NCBI RefSeq assembly: GCF_015999245.1 | Contig: NZ_JAEAMR010000007.1 | Location: 1,159,634 to 1,213,227, forward strand | DNA length: 53,594 bases | From: Streptomyces sp. AV19 | GTDB taxonomy: Bacteria > Actinomycetota > Actinomycetes > Streptomycetales > Streptomycetaceae | Direction: 5' to 3' | Shown here: positions 1-7,796 of the stretch, piece by piece | Layout of the letters: each line of letters starts with the position of its first letter | Numbering within the stretch: the stretch's first letter is position 1 | The notes under the pieces: generated by a model | What the model was told of the DNA's origin: nothing | What the model saw: only the letters and a program-made list of their open reading frames with translations | The model's database searches: none | Made by a program: the position numbers and the translations under genes

Positions 1-120
<120 letters not shown>

Positions 121-179
121 GGTACCGGGCCCCGGGGCGGAGCCCCGGAAGAAACGGTGAAAGGGCGGGGCGGTGAGAA
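121..179. repeat. Partial copy of the dispersed Streptomyces palindromic repeat
   Basis: Contains the motif GAAACGGTGAAAGGGCGGG, which also forms the outer right arm of the element at 4517-4693. Only one arm is present, just before the end of the crotonase gene, so this is a truncated copy, possibly cut by the contig end. Confidence 0.55.
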
Positions 180-971
180 TTACTCCCCCAGACCCGCCAG
201 GTCGCGCAACCGCCGCCCCTGCGCCGCCCGTTCCTCCGCCCGCTGCTCGTCGTACGAGCGCCCCGCCGCCCCCCGCAGCAGCGCCTTCGTCTCGATGACC
301 GCGTCCCGCGGAGCCGCGAGCAGGGCCGCCGCCAAGTCGTCCGTCGCGGCGGCGAGTTCGCCGGCCGGCACGACGAGATTGGCCAGGCCGACCCGCTCGG
401 CCTCGGCGGCGTGCACGAAGCGCCCCGTGGCGCAGATCTCCAACGCCCGCGCGTAGCCGACCAGTCCGACGAGCGGCTGCGTACCGCCCAGGTCCGGCAC
501 CAGCCCCAGGCTGGTCTCGCGCATGGCGAACTGCACGTCGTCCGCGCAGACCCGCAGGTCGCACGCGAGGGCGAGCTGGAAGCCCGCGCCGATCGCATGG
601 CCCTGCACGGCGGCTATGGAGACGACGTCGTTCCGCCGCCACCAGGTGAACGCCCGCTGGTACGCGGCGATTTCCGCGTCGAGGCCAGCCTCGGAACCGC
701 GCGCCAGGTCCAGGAACGACGGCTCCCCGTCGAACCCCTCGGGCGTGAACGCCTGCCGGTCGAGGCCCGCGGAGAAGGACTTGCCCTCACCCCGGAGCAC
801 CACGACCCGCACGCTGCCCGGCAGCAGCCGCCCGGCCTCGGTGAGTGCCCGCCACATGGCGGGCGACTGGGCGTTGCGCTTGGCGGGACGGTTCAGCGTG
901 ACGGTGGCCACCGCGTCGAGCACGGTGAGCCGCACGCCGTCCTGGTCGAGCAGGGCCTGCGGGGCGGTCAT
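180..971 (-). CDS. Enoyl-CoA hydratase/isomerase (crotonase) family protein
   Basis: 263 residues, the usual length for a single-domain crotonase. The fold signatures are clear: GEGKSFSAGLD (61-71), AVQGHAIGAGFQLALACDL (121-139, oxyanion-hole glycines) and the LGLVPDLGGTQ stretch (~155-164). Family members act on acyl-CoA thioesters. Compared with rat enoyl-CoA hydratase, the second catalytic Glu is kept (E152), but the first (in CELA) is replaced by Q132 (FQLA). True hydratase activity is therefore doubtful; an isomerase or another crotonase reaction is possible. The ATG at 971 has a good GGAGG ribosome site. An upstream in-frame extension to 1064 lacks one and was rejected. The gene is followed by a partial dispersed repeat. 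Confidence 0.9.
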   Translation of the reverse strand: MTAPQALLDQDGVRLTVLDAVATVTLNRPAKRNAQSPAMWRALTEAGRLLPGSVRVVVLRGEGKSFSAGLDRQAFTPEGFDGEPSFLDLARGSEAGLDAEIAAYQRAFTWWRRNDVVSIAAVQGHAIGAGFQLALACDLRVCADDVQFAMRETSLGLVPDLGGTQPLVGLVGYARALEICATGRFVHAAEAERVGLANLVVPAGELAAATDDLAAALLAAPRDAVIETKALLRGAAGRSYDEQRAEERAAQGRRLRDLAGLGE

Positions 972-1022
972 GGAAGCCTCCGGAGTCGGAACTGCAGTCA
1001 GCAACAAGTGACTGCACAGTAA

Positions 1023-1054
1023 CCACCCGGCCGGAAGAACGGCCGACCGGGTGG
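1023..1054 (-). terminator. Hairpin terminator downstream of the small HTH gene
   Basis: CCACCCGG (1023-1030) pairs with CCGGGTGG (1047-1054), with further GC pairing inside. It lies between the 3' end of the HTH gene (1091) and the start of the crotonase gene (971), both on the minus strand. There is no U tract, as is common in Streptomyces. Confidence 0.5.
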
Positions 1055-1090
1055 CACCGTCCATGCTTAGTGCCCGACAGGTGCGCGGTG

Positions 1091-1351
1091 TCAGGCCGAG
1101 GCGGCCTTCTTGCCACGCGTCGCCCCGCCGCGACCCCGCAGGATCACGCCGGATTCGCTGAGCATCCGGTGGACAAAGCCGTAGGAGCGGCCGGTCTCTT
1201 CGGCCAGCGCCCTGATGCTCGCACCGGAGTCGTACTTCTTCTTCAGGTCTGCCGCGAGCTTCTCGCGCGCGGCGCCGGTCACCCGGCTGCCCTTCTTCAG
1301 AGTCTCGGCCACCCGTGCCTCCTCATGGGAGATGCGCCTCTTGTCTCTCAT
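1091..1351 (-). CDS. Small helix-turn-helix protein
   Basis: 86 residues, highly basic. A predicted helix-turn-helix lies at about 51-71 (SIRALAEETGRSYGFVHRML), followed by a Gly/Arg/Lys tail (RGRGGATRGKK) suited to DNA or RNA backbone contact. It looks like the small HTH proteins widely conserved in actinomycetes, whose role I do not know. I chose the ATG at 1351 rather than the one at 1390 because the encoded protein then begins with the conserved-looking MRDKRRISHEEA. It is probably monocistronic, with hairpins on its 3' side. Confidence 0.8.
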   Translation of the reverse strand: MRDKRRISHEEARVAETLKKGSRVTGAAREKLAADLKKKYDSGASIRALAEETGRSYGFVHRMLSESGVILRGRGGATRGKKAASA

Positions 1352-1653
1352 GATCACCCCTTGCCGGGATCCTGGCCACCCATTCGGCAAGGTCGATGAC
1401 AGAAGGTTTCCGCGATCCGGGCCGCGGACAGCGCCCGGAGCAGGGGATTCCGTCCCGGACCGGCCGTACGGCCGTACGGGTGGCCCGGTGAAGCGGCAGG
1501 TCAGGGACCGAGCGGGGAGTGCGGGAGCGGAAGACGGCCGACGGCCGGTGCCCTGCGTGCGCCGGAGCGTTCCACCACACCGGGGTACGAGCCGTCCTCA
1601 CTCATATGAAGGATCACGCATCGGCCGAATGATCGGGACGGGACTGATCAAGC
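1352..1653. other. Intergenic region, no gene seen
   Basis: Holds the upstream region of the HTH gene and a CCGTACGGCCGTACGGG palindrome near 1463-1479. ORFs here have no ribosome site or codon bias and were judged spurious. Confidence 0.5.
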
Positions 1654-1671
1654 GAGCCGCGGGAGCGGCTC
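1654..1671 (-). terminator. Hairpin at the 3' end of the ABC-F gene
   Basis: GAGCCGC, loop GGGA, GCGGCTC: a 7-bp perfect stem 10 bases beyond the ABC-F stop codon on the minus strand. Confidence 0.5.
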
Positions 1672-1680
1672 AGGCGCGTC

Positions 1681-3279
1681 TCAGGCGAGGGAGACCAGGT
1701 CCGCGTAGTCCGGACCCCACAGGTCCTCCACGCCGTCCGGCAGCAGGATGATGCGCTCCGGCTCCAGCGCGTCCACGGCGCCCTCGTCGTGCGTCACGAG
1801 CACGACCGCGCCCTTGTAGGTGCGCAGGGCGCCCAGGATCTCCTCGCGGCTGGCGGGGTCGAGGTTGTTGGTGGGCTCGTCCAGGAGGAGGACGTTCGCC
1901 GAGGAGACCACCAGCGTGGCCAGGGCCAGCCGGGTCTTCTCACCGCCGGAGAGCACGCCCGCCGGCTTGTCGACGTCGTCGCCGGAGAACAGGAACGAGC
2001 CCAGCGTCTTGCGGACCTCGACCAGGTCCAGGTCGGGGGCCGAGGAGCGCATGTTCTCCAGGACCGTGCGGTCCGGGTCGAGCGTCTCGTGCTCCTGGGC
2101 GTAGTAGCCGAGCTTGAGGCCGTGGCCGGGGGTGACCTCACCGGTGTCGGGCTTCTCGGCCCCGGCGAGCAGCCGCAGCAGCGTGGTCTTGCCCGCGCCG
2201 TTGAGGCCGAGGATCACGACGCGGGAGCCCTTGTCGATGGCCAGGTCGACGTCGGTGAAGATCTCCAGCGAGCCGTAGGACTTGGACAGGCCCTCGGCGG
2301 TGAGCGGGGTCTTGCCGCAGGGCGCGGGCTCGGGGAAGCGGAGCTTGGCGACCTTGTCGGAGGCGCGCACCTCCTCCAGGCCCTTGAGCAGCCGCTCGGC
2401 GCGCTTGGCCATGTTCTGCGCGGCCACGGTCTTGGTGGCCTTGGCGCGCATCTTGTCGGCCTGCGAGTTGAGGGCCGCGGCCTTCTTCTCCGCGTTCTGC
2501 CGCTCGCGCTTGCGGCGCTTCTCGTCGGCCTCGCGCTGCTGCTGGTAGAGCTTCCAGCCCATGTTGTAGACGTCGATGACCGAGCGGTTGGCGTCGAGGT
2601 AGAAGACCTTGTTGACGACGGTCTCGACCAGGTCGACGTCGTGGGAGATCACCACGAAGCCGCCGCGGTAGGTCTTGAGGTAGTCGCGCAGCCAGGCGAT
2701 GGAGTCGGCGTCGAGGTGGTTGGTCGGCTCGTCCAGGAGGAGCGTGTCGGCGTCGGAGAAGAGGATCCGGGCCAGCTCGACGCGGCGGCGCTGGCCGCCG
2801 GAGAGGGTGTGCAGCGGCTGGGCGAGGATGCGGTCGGGCAGGCCCAGGCTGGCGGCGATGGTGGCGGCCTCGGCCTCGGCGGCGTACCCGCCCTTGGTGA
2901 GGAACTCCGTCTCCAGGCGCTCGTACTTCTTCATGGCCTTCTCGCGCGTGGCGCCCTGGCCGTTGGCCATGCGGTCCTCGTTCTCGCGCATCTTGCGCAG
3001 GACGGAGTCCAGGCCGCGGGCGGAGAGGACGCGGTCGCGGGCGAGCACGTCGAGGTCGCCGGTGCGCGGGTCCTGCGGGAGGTAGCCGACCTCGCCGGAG
3101 CGGCTGATGGTGCCGGCGGCGGGGATGCCCTCACCGGCCAGGCACTTGGTGAGCGTGGTCTTGCCCGCGCCGTTGCGGCCCACCAGGCCGATGCGGTCGC
3201 CCTTGGCGATGCGGAACGAGGCCGACTCGATGAGGACGCGGGCGCCGGCGCGCAGCTCGAGGCCGGAGGCGGTGATCAC
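1681..3279 (-). CDS. ABC-F family ATPase (ribosome-associated)
   Basis: 532 residues with two fused ABC domains and no membrane segments, the ABC-F arrangement. Walker A motifs are GRNGAGKTT (34-42) and GLNGAGKTT in the second half. Signature and Walker B regions are LSGGQRRRVELAR...LLLDEPTNHLD and LSGGEKTRLALA...LLLDEPTNNLD. A Lys/Arg-rich helical linker (~235-300) corresponds to the P-site tRNA-interaction arm. Family members act on the ribosomal E-site, either as translation factors or as antibiotic-protection proteins. Nothing here separates these two roles. The start is GTG at 3279 behind AGGAGT. A candidate 7-codon leader ORF lies 75 bases upstream, which would fit attenuation control. 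Confidence 0.93.
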   Translation of the reverse strand: MITASGLELRAGARVLIESASFRIAKGDRIGLVGRNGAGKTTLTKCLAGEGIPAAGTISRSGEVGYLPQDPRTGDLDVLARDRVLSARGLDSVLRKMRENEDRMANGQGATREKAMKKYERLETEFLTKGGYAAEAEAATIAASLGLPDRILAQPLHTLSGGQRRRVELARILFSDADTLLLDEPTNHLDADSIAWLRDYLKTYRGGFVVISHDVDLVETVVNKVFYLDANRSVIDVYNMGWKLYQQQREADEKRRKRERQNAEKKAAALNSQADKMRAKATKTVAAQNMAKRAERLLKGLEEVRASDKVAKLRFPEPAPCGKTPLTAEGLSKSYGSLEIFTDVDLAIDKGSRVVILGLNGAGKTTLLRLLAGAEKPDTGEVTPGHGLKLGYYAQEHETLDPDRTVLENMRSSAPDLDLVEVRKTLGSFLFSGDDVDKPAGVLSGGEKTRLALATLVVSSANVLLLDEPTNNLDPASREEILGALRTYKGAVVLVTHDEGAVDALEPERIILLPDGVEDLWGPDYADLVSLA

Positions 3280-3354
3280 GGGAACTACTCCTGGGCAGGG
3301 GGGACGGCGGGAGGGGGTGGGCGAACTCGGCCGCTGCGGACGCGGCGGCGCCGT

Positions 3355-3378
3355 CTAATGCACGAGGAGAGAAGCCAT
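3355..3378 (-). CDS. Candidate leader peptide MASLLVH upstream of the ABC-F gene
   Basis: ATG at 3378 to TAG at 3355 encodes seven residues. The ATG is 7 bases after TAGACT (3386-3391, minus strand), a good actinobacterial -10 (TANNNT), so the transcript could be leaderless with this as its first ORF. Antibiotic-inducible ABC-F genes are often controlled by such short upstream ORFs. Only position and context support this; it may be chance. Confidence 0.35.
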   Translation of the reverse strand: MASLLVH

Positions 3379-3385
3379 GGGGAAG

Positions 3386-3391
3386 AGTCTA
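3386..3391 (-). promoter_or_regulatory. Candidate -10 element (TAGACT) for the ABC-F transcript
   Basis: TAGACT on the minus strand fits TANNNT and stands 7 bases before the ATG of the leader ORF, the spacing of a leaderless start. No convincing -35 was found. Confidence 0.4.
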
Positions 3392-3516
3392 ACGGGGGCG
3401 GGCAAGCGGATTTCCCGGCCCGACGGCAGATTCGGGGGCGCACGGAGCGTGCCCGTACGCCGGTGACGCGCCGCCCGGCCCGCGCCGGGTTCGCCGCCGT
3501 ACGCCCGGATTCACTA

Positions 3517-3529
3517 CCGTTCCGAACGG
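3517..3529. promoter_or_regulatory. 13-bp dyad upstream of the metallopeptidase gene
   Basis: CCGTTC-C-GAACGG is a perfect palindrome about 70 bases before the metallopeptidase start. It could be an operator for that gene or part of the divergent control region shared with the ABC-F gene. No cognate regulator can be named. Confidence 0.35.
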
Positions 3530-3599
3530 CCCGGACGGGCACGGACCGGGTGGTGAACGGATACTCGGGGTGACGGCCCCGTGGGAAAGGCGGCGGTGC

Positions 3600-4493
3600 A
3601 TGCAGTTCGACGACGACGCGGATCTCGACACCTCGCAGGTGCAGGACGAGCGGGGCAGCCGGATCCCCGGGGGCGGGCTGACCGTGGGCGGCGGCGTCGT
3701 GGGGCTGCTGGCCCTGCTCGCCGGGCTGTTCTTCGGCATCGGGCCGCAGGAGCTGGGCCTGTCGTCCGGGGAGCCGGGCGACTCGTCCGGGACCACGCGC
3801 ACGGACAGCCAGGTGGCGCAGACCTGCAAGAAGGGCCGGGACGCCAACACCCGGGAGGACTGCCGGATCGTCGGCGTCGTCAACAGCGCCCAGTCCTTCT
3901 GGAGCCAGGAGTTCGCCCGCGGCGGCCGCTCGTACAACCCGGCGCAGACCAAGCTCTTCACCGACCGGACCAGCACGGCCTGCGGCTCCGCGACCTCGGC
4001 CGTGGGGCCGTTCTACTGCCCCGGCGACCACAAGGTCTATCTGGACCTGGGCTTCTTCAAGGAGCTGACGGACAAGTTCGGGGCCCGCGGCGGACCGTTC
4101 GCCGAGGCGTACGTGGTGGCGCACGAGTACGGGCACCACATCCAGAACCTGGCCGGGACGCTGGCGCGCTCCCAGGACCGGCGGACCGGCGAGACCAGCA
4201 ACTCCGTCAAGGTCGAGCTGCAGGCGGACTGCTACGCGGGGGTCTGGGCGCACCACGCGACCACCACCCCGGACCCGGCGACGGGCCGGCCGCTGATCAA
4301 GCAGCTCTCGCAGCAGGACATCAGCGACGGCCTGTCGGCCGCGGCGGCGGTGGGCGACGACCGCATCCAGGAGAAGTTCCAGGGGAGGGTCACCCCGGAG
4401 AGCTGGACGCACGGGTCGGCGGCGCAGCGCCAGCAGTGGTTCACGACCGGCTACCGGACGGGGAGCGTCGCGGCCTGCGACACGTTCCGCTGA
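3600..4493 (+). CDS. Neutral zinc metallopeptidase (YpfJ family), membrane-anchored
   Basis: 297 residues. One hydrophobic segment at about 20-42 ([20 protein letters not shown]) anchors or exports the protein. The catalytic domain follows, with the zinc motif HEYGH at 175-179 in [13 protein letters not shown] and a downstream [11 protein letters not shown] that supplies the third-ligand region of the putative neutral zinc metallopeptidase family (PF04228). Substrate unknown. The start is ATG 3600, with GGAAAGGCGG upstream; the GTG at 3570 was rejected. Its 3' side is a dispersed palindrome, which separates it from the Tad locus. Confidence 0.92.
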   Translation: MQFDDDADLDTSQVQDERGSRIPGGGLTVGGGVVGLLALLAGLFFGIGPQELGLSSGEPGDSSGTTRTDSQVAQTCKKGRDANTREDCRIVGVVNSAQSFWSQEFARGGRSYNPAQTKLFTDRTSTACGSATSAVGPFYCPGDHKVYLDLGFFKELTDKFGARGGPFAEAYVVAHEYGHHIQNLAGTLARSQDRRTGETSNSVKVELQADCYAGVWAHHATTTPDPATGRPLIKQLSQQDISDGLSAAAAVGDDRIQEKFQGRVTPESWTHGSAAQRQQWFTTGYRTGSVAACDTFR

Positions 4494-4516
4494 CGGGCGG
4501 GCCGGCCCTGGGGAGG

Positions 4517-4693
4517 TTGCCCCTGCCCCGCCCTTTCACCGTTTCTTCGCGCTCCGCGCAGGGTGCAAAGCGGCTTCGCCGCGTTGGTCCTCAAGCACCG
4601 AATCAGCCCGTCCGGCGTTTGAGGACTCCGCCCGAAGGGCGGATGGGGTCCGGGGTCTCCCCGGGAAACGGTGAAAGGGCGGGTCAGGGGCAA
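4517..4693. repeat. Dispersed palindromic repeat, copy A
   Basis: Left arm 4517-4545 and right arm 4665-4693 are 29-base inverted repeats with one mismatch (outer core CCCTTTCACCGTTTC). Between them lies the decayed family core CCTCAAGCACCGAATCAGCCCGTCCGGCGTTTGAGGA. The same family occurs at 49903-50107 and 53356-53564. The right half overlaps the apparent start of the TadE-like gene. Confidence 0.75.
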
Positions 4694-5362
4694 ATCCCGC
4701 CCCTCGCGCGGGAACGCGGCTCCGCCGCCGTCGAGTTCATCGGCTTCGTCCCCCTCCTCCTGCTCGTCGCCCTCGTCGCCGTTCAGCTCGGACTCGCCGC
4801 CTTCGCCGCCCAGCAGGCCGGCACCGGTGCCCGGGCCGCCGCGCGGACGGCCACCCTCGACGAGCCCCGCACCACGCCCGCGGACGCAGCCCACGAGGCC
4901 ATGACCGGCTGGGTCGCCGACCGCGCGGACACGGCGGACGCCCCGGACTGCGACGGGCGCGCCGAGGTCACGGCCACCGTCGAGGTCAGCGTCCCCGGCA
5001 TCGTCCCGGGCACGGACTTCCACGTCACCCGGCACGCCACCATGCGTTGCCCGGCGCCTGGGGCCGTGCCCGGGGCCGTGCCTGGGGCCGCGTCCCGATC
5101 CGCGTTCGGGATGGCGTCCGGGGCCGCGCCCGGAGCCGCGTCCAGGACCGGGTCCGGAACCGCGCCCCGATCCGCGTTCGGGACAGCGTCCGGAACTGTG
5201 CCCGGGACTGCGCCTGGAGCCGTGTCCGGAGCCGAGTCCGAAACCGCCTCCGGAGCCGTGTCCGAAACCGCCTCCGGAGCCGTGTCCGAAACCGCCTCCG
5301 GAGCCGCGCCCGAAACCGCGCCAAGAGCCGCCCCCCTCCCCCCGCCAGGGGGCACGCCATGA
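4643..5362 (+). CDS. TadE-like pilus assembly protein with a repetitive Ala/Pro/Gly/Ser tail
   Basis: 239 residues. After ~24 residues comes RGSAAVEFIGFVPLLLLVALV, the class III prepilin-like cleavage and membrane segment of TadE pseudopilins. An extracytoplasmic domain with a possible disulfide (PDCDG, TMRCPA) extends to about 135. The remaining ~100 residues are low-complexity repeats (PGAVPGA, then AVSETASG three times), which is not a normal TadE feature. The only in-frame start before the signal is ATG 4643, inside the right half of the palindromic repeat and without a clear ribosome site, so the N-terminus is uncertain. The stop overlaps the tadA start as ATGA, implying translational coupling. 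Confidence 0.8.
   Translation: MGSGVSPGNGERAGQGQIPPLARERGSAAVEFIGFVPLLLLVALVAVQLGLAAFAAQQAGTGARAAARTATLDEPRTTPADAAHEAMTGWVADRADTADAPDCDGRAEVTATVEVSVPGIVPGTDFHVTRHATMRCPAPGAVPGAVPGAASRSAFGMASGAAPGAASRTGSGTAPRSAFGTASGTVPGTAPGAVSGAESETASGAVSETASGAVSETASGAAPETAPRAAPLPPPGGTP
5231..5326 (+). repeat. 24-bp minisatellite inside the TadE-like gene
   Basis: Units at 5231-5254, 5255-5278 and 5279-5302 are near-identical, and 5303-5326 is degenerate. Each encodes A(V/E)SETASG. It is the most regular part of a longer Ala/Gly/Pro-coding repeat tract starting near 5056. Such tracts are prone to slippage, so the tail length may vary between strains. Confidence 0.8.
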
Positions 5363-6867
5363 GCCTGCGCGCCCGCATCGTCGCCCCCGAGACGCCCGCC
5401 GCCGGGCGGGAGGCCGACCACCTCGTCCCCGTCTACCGCGCCAAGCTCCTGGAGGAGATCGACCTCGCCGAGATGTCCGCGCTCGCCGCCGCCGAGCGCC
5501 GCGGCCGGCTGGAGCGCGTCCTCGGGCACATCATCAGCCGCGAGGGGCCCGTCCTGTCGACGGCCGAGCGCGACCGGCTCGTCCGCCGGGTCGTCGACGA
5601 GGCCCTCGGGCTCGGCATCCTCGAACCCCTCCTCGAGGACCCGACCGTCACCGAGATCATGGTCAACGGCCCCGACCAGGTCTTCGTCGAACGGTCCGGC
5701 CGCGTCGAGGCCGTCCCCGTCCGCTTCGCCTCCCACGAGCAGCTGATGCAGACCATCGAGCGGATCGTCTCGACGGTCAACCGCCGGGTGGACGAGTCCC
5801 ACCCCATGGTCGACGCCCGCCTCCCCAGCGGCGAACGCGTCAACGTCATCATCCCGCCCCTCGCCCTCAACGGCGCCACCCTCACCATCCGCCGCTTCCC
5901 GCGCGTCTACACCCTGCGCGAACTCATCGGCATGGGCACGCTCGACGAGCCGACGCTGATGCTGCTCGCCGCCCTCGTCCGCGCCAAGTTCAACATCGTG
6001 ATCTCCGGCCCCACGGGCTCCGGCAAGACCACCCTGCTCAACGCCCTCTCCGGACTGATCCCCGAGGGAGAGCGGATCATCACCGTCGAGGACGCGGCCG
6101 AACTCCAGCTCCAACAGGGCCATGTGATCCGGCTGGAGGCCCGCCCGCCGAACGTCGAGGGCAAGGGCCGCATCACCATCCGCGACCTGGTGCGCAACTC
6201 CCTGCGCATGCGCCCCGACCGCATCATCGTCGGCGAGGTCCGCGGCGGCGAGACCCTCGACATGCTCCAGGCCATGTCCACCGGCCACGACGGCTCGCTC
6301 GCCACCGTCCACGCCAACTCCGCCGAGGACGCCCTGATGCGCATGCGCACCCTCGCGTCCATGTCCGAGGTCAAGATCCCCTACGAGGCGCTGCGCGACC
6401 AGATCGACAGCGCGGTGGACTGCGTCGTCCAGCTCACCCGGGGACCGGACGGCTCGCGGCGGATCACCGAGGTGGCGCTGCTGGACCCGCGTGGCGGGCA
6501 CGGGCCCGCGAACGACGCCCACGGCGCGGAGTACCGGCTCGTCACCGCCGTCCGCTTCGACGCCCTGCCGATGGGCGCGGACCGCGTCGTGCGCGGCGCG
6601 TTCGCCCACCTCCCGCTCCCGGACCGGGCCGCGGAGCGGCTGCGCCTGGCCAACGAGCCGGTGCCGCAGGCGTTCGGCGTCGGCGGACCTCCGGCTGGAG
6701 CTGGGCTTCCGGCCGGAGCCGGGCTTCCGGCCGTACGGGCCGCGGGCCGGCACGCCGCCCCCGGACGCCCGCGCGACGAGCCGACACAGCGGCCGACACA
6801 GCGAGCCGACGAGCCGACGAGCCGACCTAGCGAGGCAACCGGACCATGGACCGAACCGCACTCCTGA
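5359..6867 (+). CDS. tadA: TadA/CpaF family secretion ATPase
   Basis: 502 residues. N-terminal region, then a GspE-type ATPase core: EIMVNGPDQVFVERSGRVE (N-domain), Walker A GPTGSGKTT (217-225), Asp box ITVEDAAELQLQ, Walker B region RPDRIIVGEVRGGE and His box STGHDGSLATVHAN. It is the cytoplasmic hexameric motor that powers assembly of the Flp pilus from this locus. The final ~70 residues are Ala/Gly/Pro then Arg/Thr/Pro-rich and encoded by short DNA repeats, so poorly conserved. ATG 5359 overlaps the stop of the TadE-like gene by four bases, and the 3' end overlaps tadB by 22 bases. Confidence 0.95.
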   Translation: MSLRARIVAPETPAAGREADHLVPVYRAKLLEEIDLAEMSALAAAERRGRLERVLGHIISREGPVLSTAERDRLVRRVVDEALGLGILEPLLEDPTVTEIMVNGPDQVFVERSGRVEAVPVRFASHEQLMQTIERIVSTVNRRVDESHPMVDARLPSGERVNVIIPPLALNGATLTIRRFPRVYTLRELIGMGTLDEPTLMLLAALVRAKFNIVISGPTGSGKTTLLNALSGLIPEGERIITVEDAAELQLQQGHVIRLEARPPNVEGKGRITIRDLVRNSLRMRPDRIIVGEVRGGETLDMLQAMSTGHDGSLATVHANSAEDALMRMRTLASMSEVKIPYEALRDQIDSAVDCVVQLTRGPDGSRRITEVALLDPRGGHGPANDAHGAEYRLVTAVRFDALPMGADRVVRGAFAHLPLPDRAAERLRLANEPVPQAFGVGGPPAGAGLPAGAGLPAVRAAGRHAAPGRPRDEPTQRPTQRADEPTSRPSEATGPWTEPHS

Positions 6868-7784
6868 CCCTGGGCGCCACCCTCCTCGGCGGCGCGCTGG
6901 CCGTCGCCGGCGTACGGACGTACCTGGCCGGACGGCAGCAGCACGCCGCCCTGGTCGACCGCCTCGCCGGCGCCCACGACGAAGCCGCCGCCCCCCGGCC
7001 CCGGCCGTTCGCCCGCTTCGACCGGCGGCTGCGCGCCACCCGGTTCGGCCGCCGTCTGGAACGGCGCATCGCCTCGACCGGACTGGCCGTCACCCCGGGC
7101 GACTTCACCCTCCGGACGCTCGCCGCGGCCGCCGCGCTGTGGCTGGTGGCGGCCCTCGCCCTCGCGCCGTTCTTCGGGCCGATCGCCGCGGTCGTCGCCG
7201 TCTGGTCCGCCTCGGCCTTCCTCGGCCGCCAACGCCGCAAGCGGATCGAGAAGTTCATCAACCAGCTCCCCGAGCTCTCCCGCATCCTCGCCAACGCCAC
7301 CCAGGCCGGACTCGCCCTGCGCACCGCCCTGGGCATGGCCGCCGAGGAGATGGACGCCCCGGCGGGGGAGGAGCTGGCCGCGGTGGCCGACCGGCTCGCC
7401 GTCGGCCACTCCGTCGACGACGCCCTGGGCGAGCTCGCCGAACGCCTTCCCTCCCGCGAACTCGTCGTCCTGGTCACGACCTTGGTGCTGTCGAACCGGG
7501 CGGGCGGCTCCGTCGTGCGCTCGCTGCGCAACCTCACCGAGACGCTGGAGGAGCGCAAGGAGACGCGGCGCGAGGTCCGCACCCAGCTGTCCCAGGTGAC
7601 CGCCACGGCGTACGTCGTCCCGCTGATGGGCATCGGCACCCTCTTCCTCATGGACCGCATCGCGCCCGGCTCCATCGACCGGATGACCGGTTCGGTGGCC
7701 GGTCAACTCGCCGTGGTCGGCGCGTTCGTGCTCTACGGCATCGGCTTCTTCCTCATCCGGCGCATGTCGCGCATCGACGTCTAG
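6846..7784 (+). CDS. tadB: TadB, type II secretion system F-family inner membrane protein
   Basis: 312 residues: N-terminal membrane segment (~5-24), a central pair of helices (LWLVAALALAPFFGPIAAVV, ~98-120), a cytoplasmic T2SSF four-helix domain (ELSRILANATQAGLALRTALGMAAEEM onward) and two C-terminal segments. It forms the membrane platform with TadC. It starts inside the end of tadA and is followed after 12 bases by tadC, so one transcript is expected. Confidence 0.92.
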   Translation: MDRTALLTLGATLLGGALAVAGVRTYLAGRQQHAALVDRLAGAHDEAAAPRPRPFARFDRRLRATRFGRRLERRIASTGLAVTPGDFTLRTLAAAAALWLVAALALAPFFGPIAAVVAVWSASAFLGRQRRKRIEKFINQLPELSRILANATQAGLALRTALGMAAEEMDAPAGEELAAVADRLAVGHSVDDALGELAERLPSRELVVLVTTLVLSNRAGGSVVRSLRNLTETLEERKETRREVRTQLSQVTATAYVVPLMGIGTLFLMDRIAPGSIDRMTGSVAGQLAVVGAFVLYGIGFFLIRRMSRIDV

Positions 7785-7796
7785 GAGGTCCGTCCC

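Noticed and set aside
4505..4700. Insertion sequence end upstream of the pilus locus
   Set aside because: The inverted arms belong to a short non-coding palindrome family with other copies in the window; there is no transposase gene.
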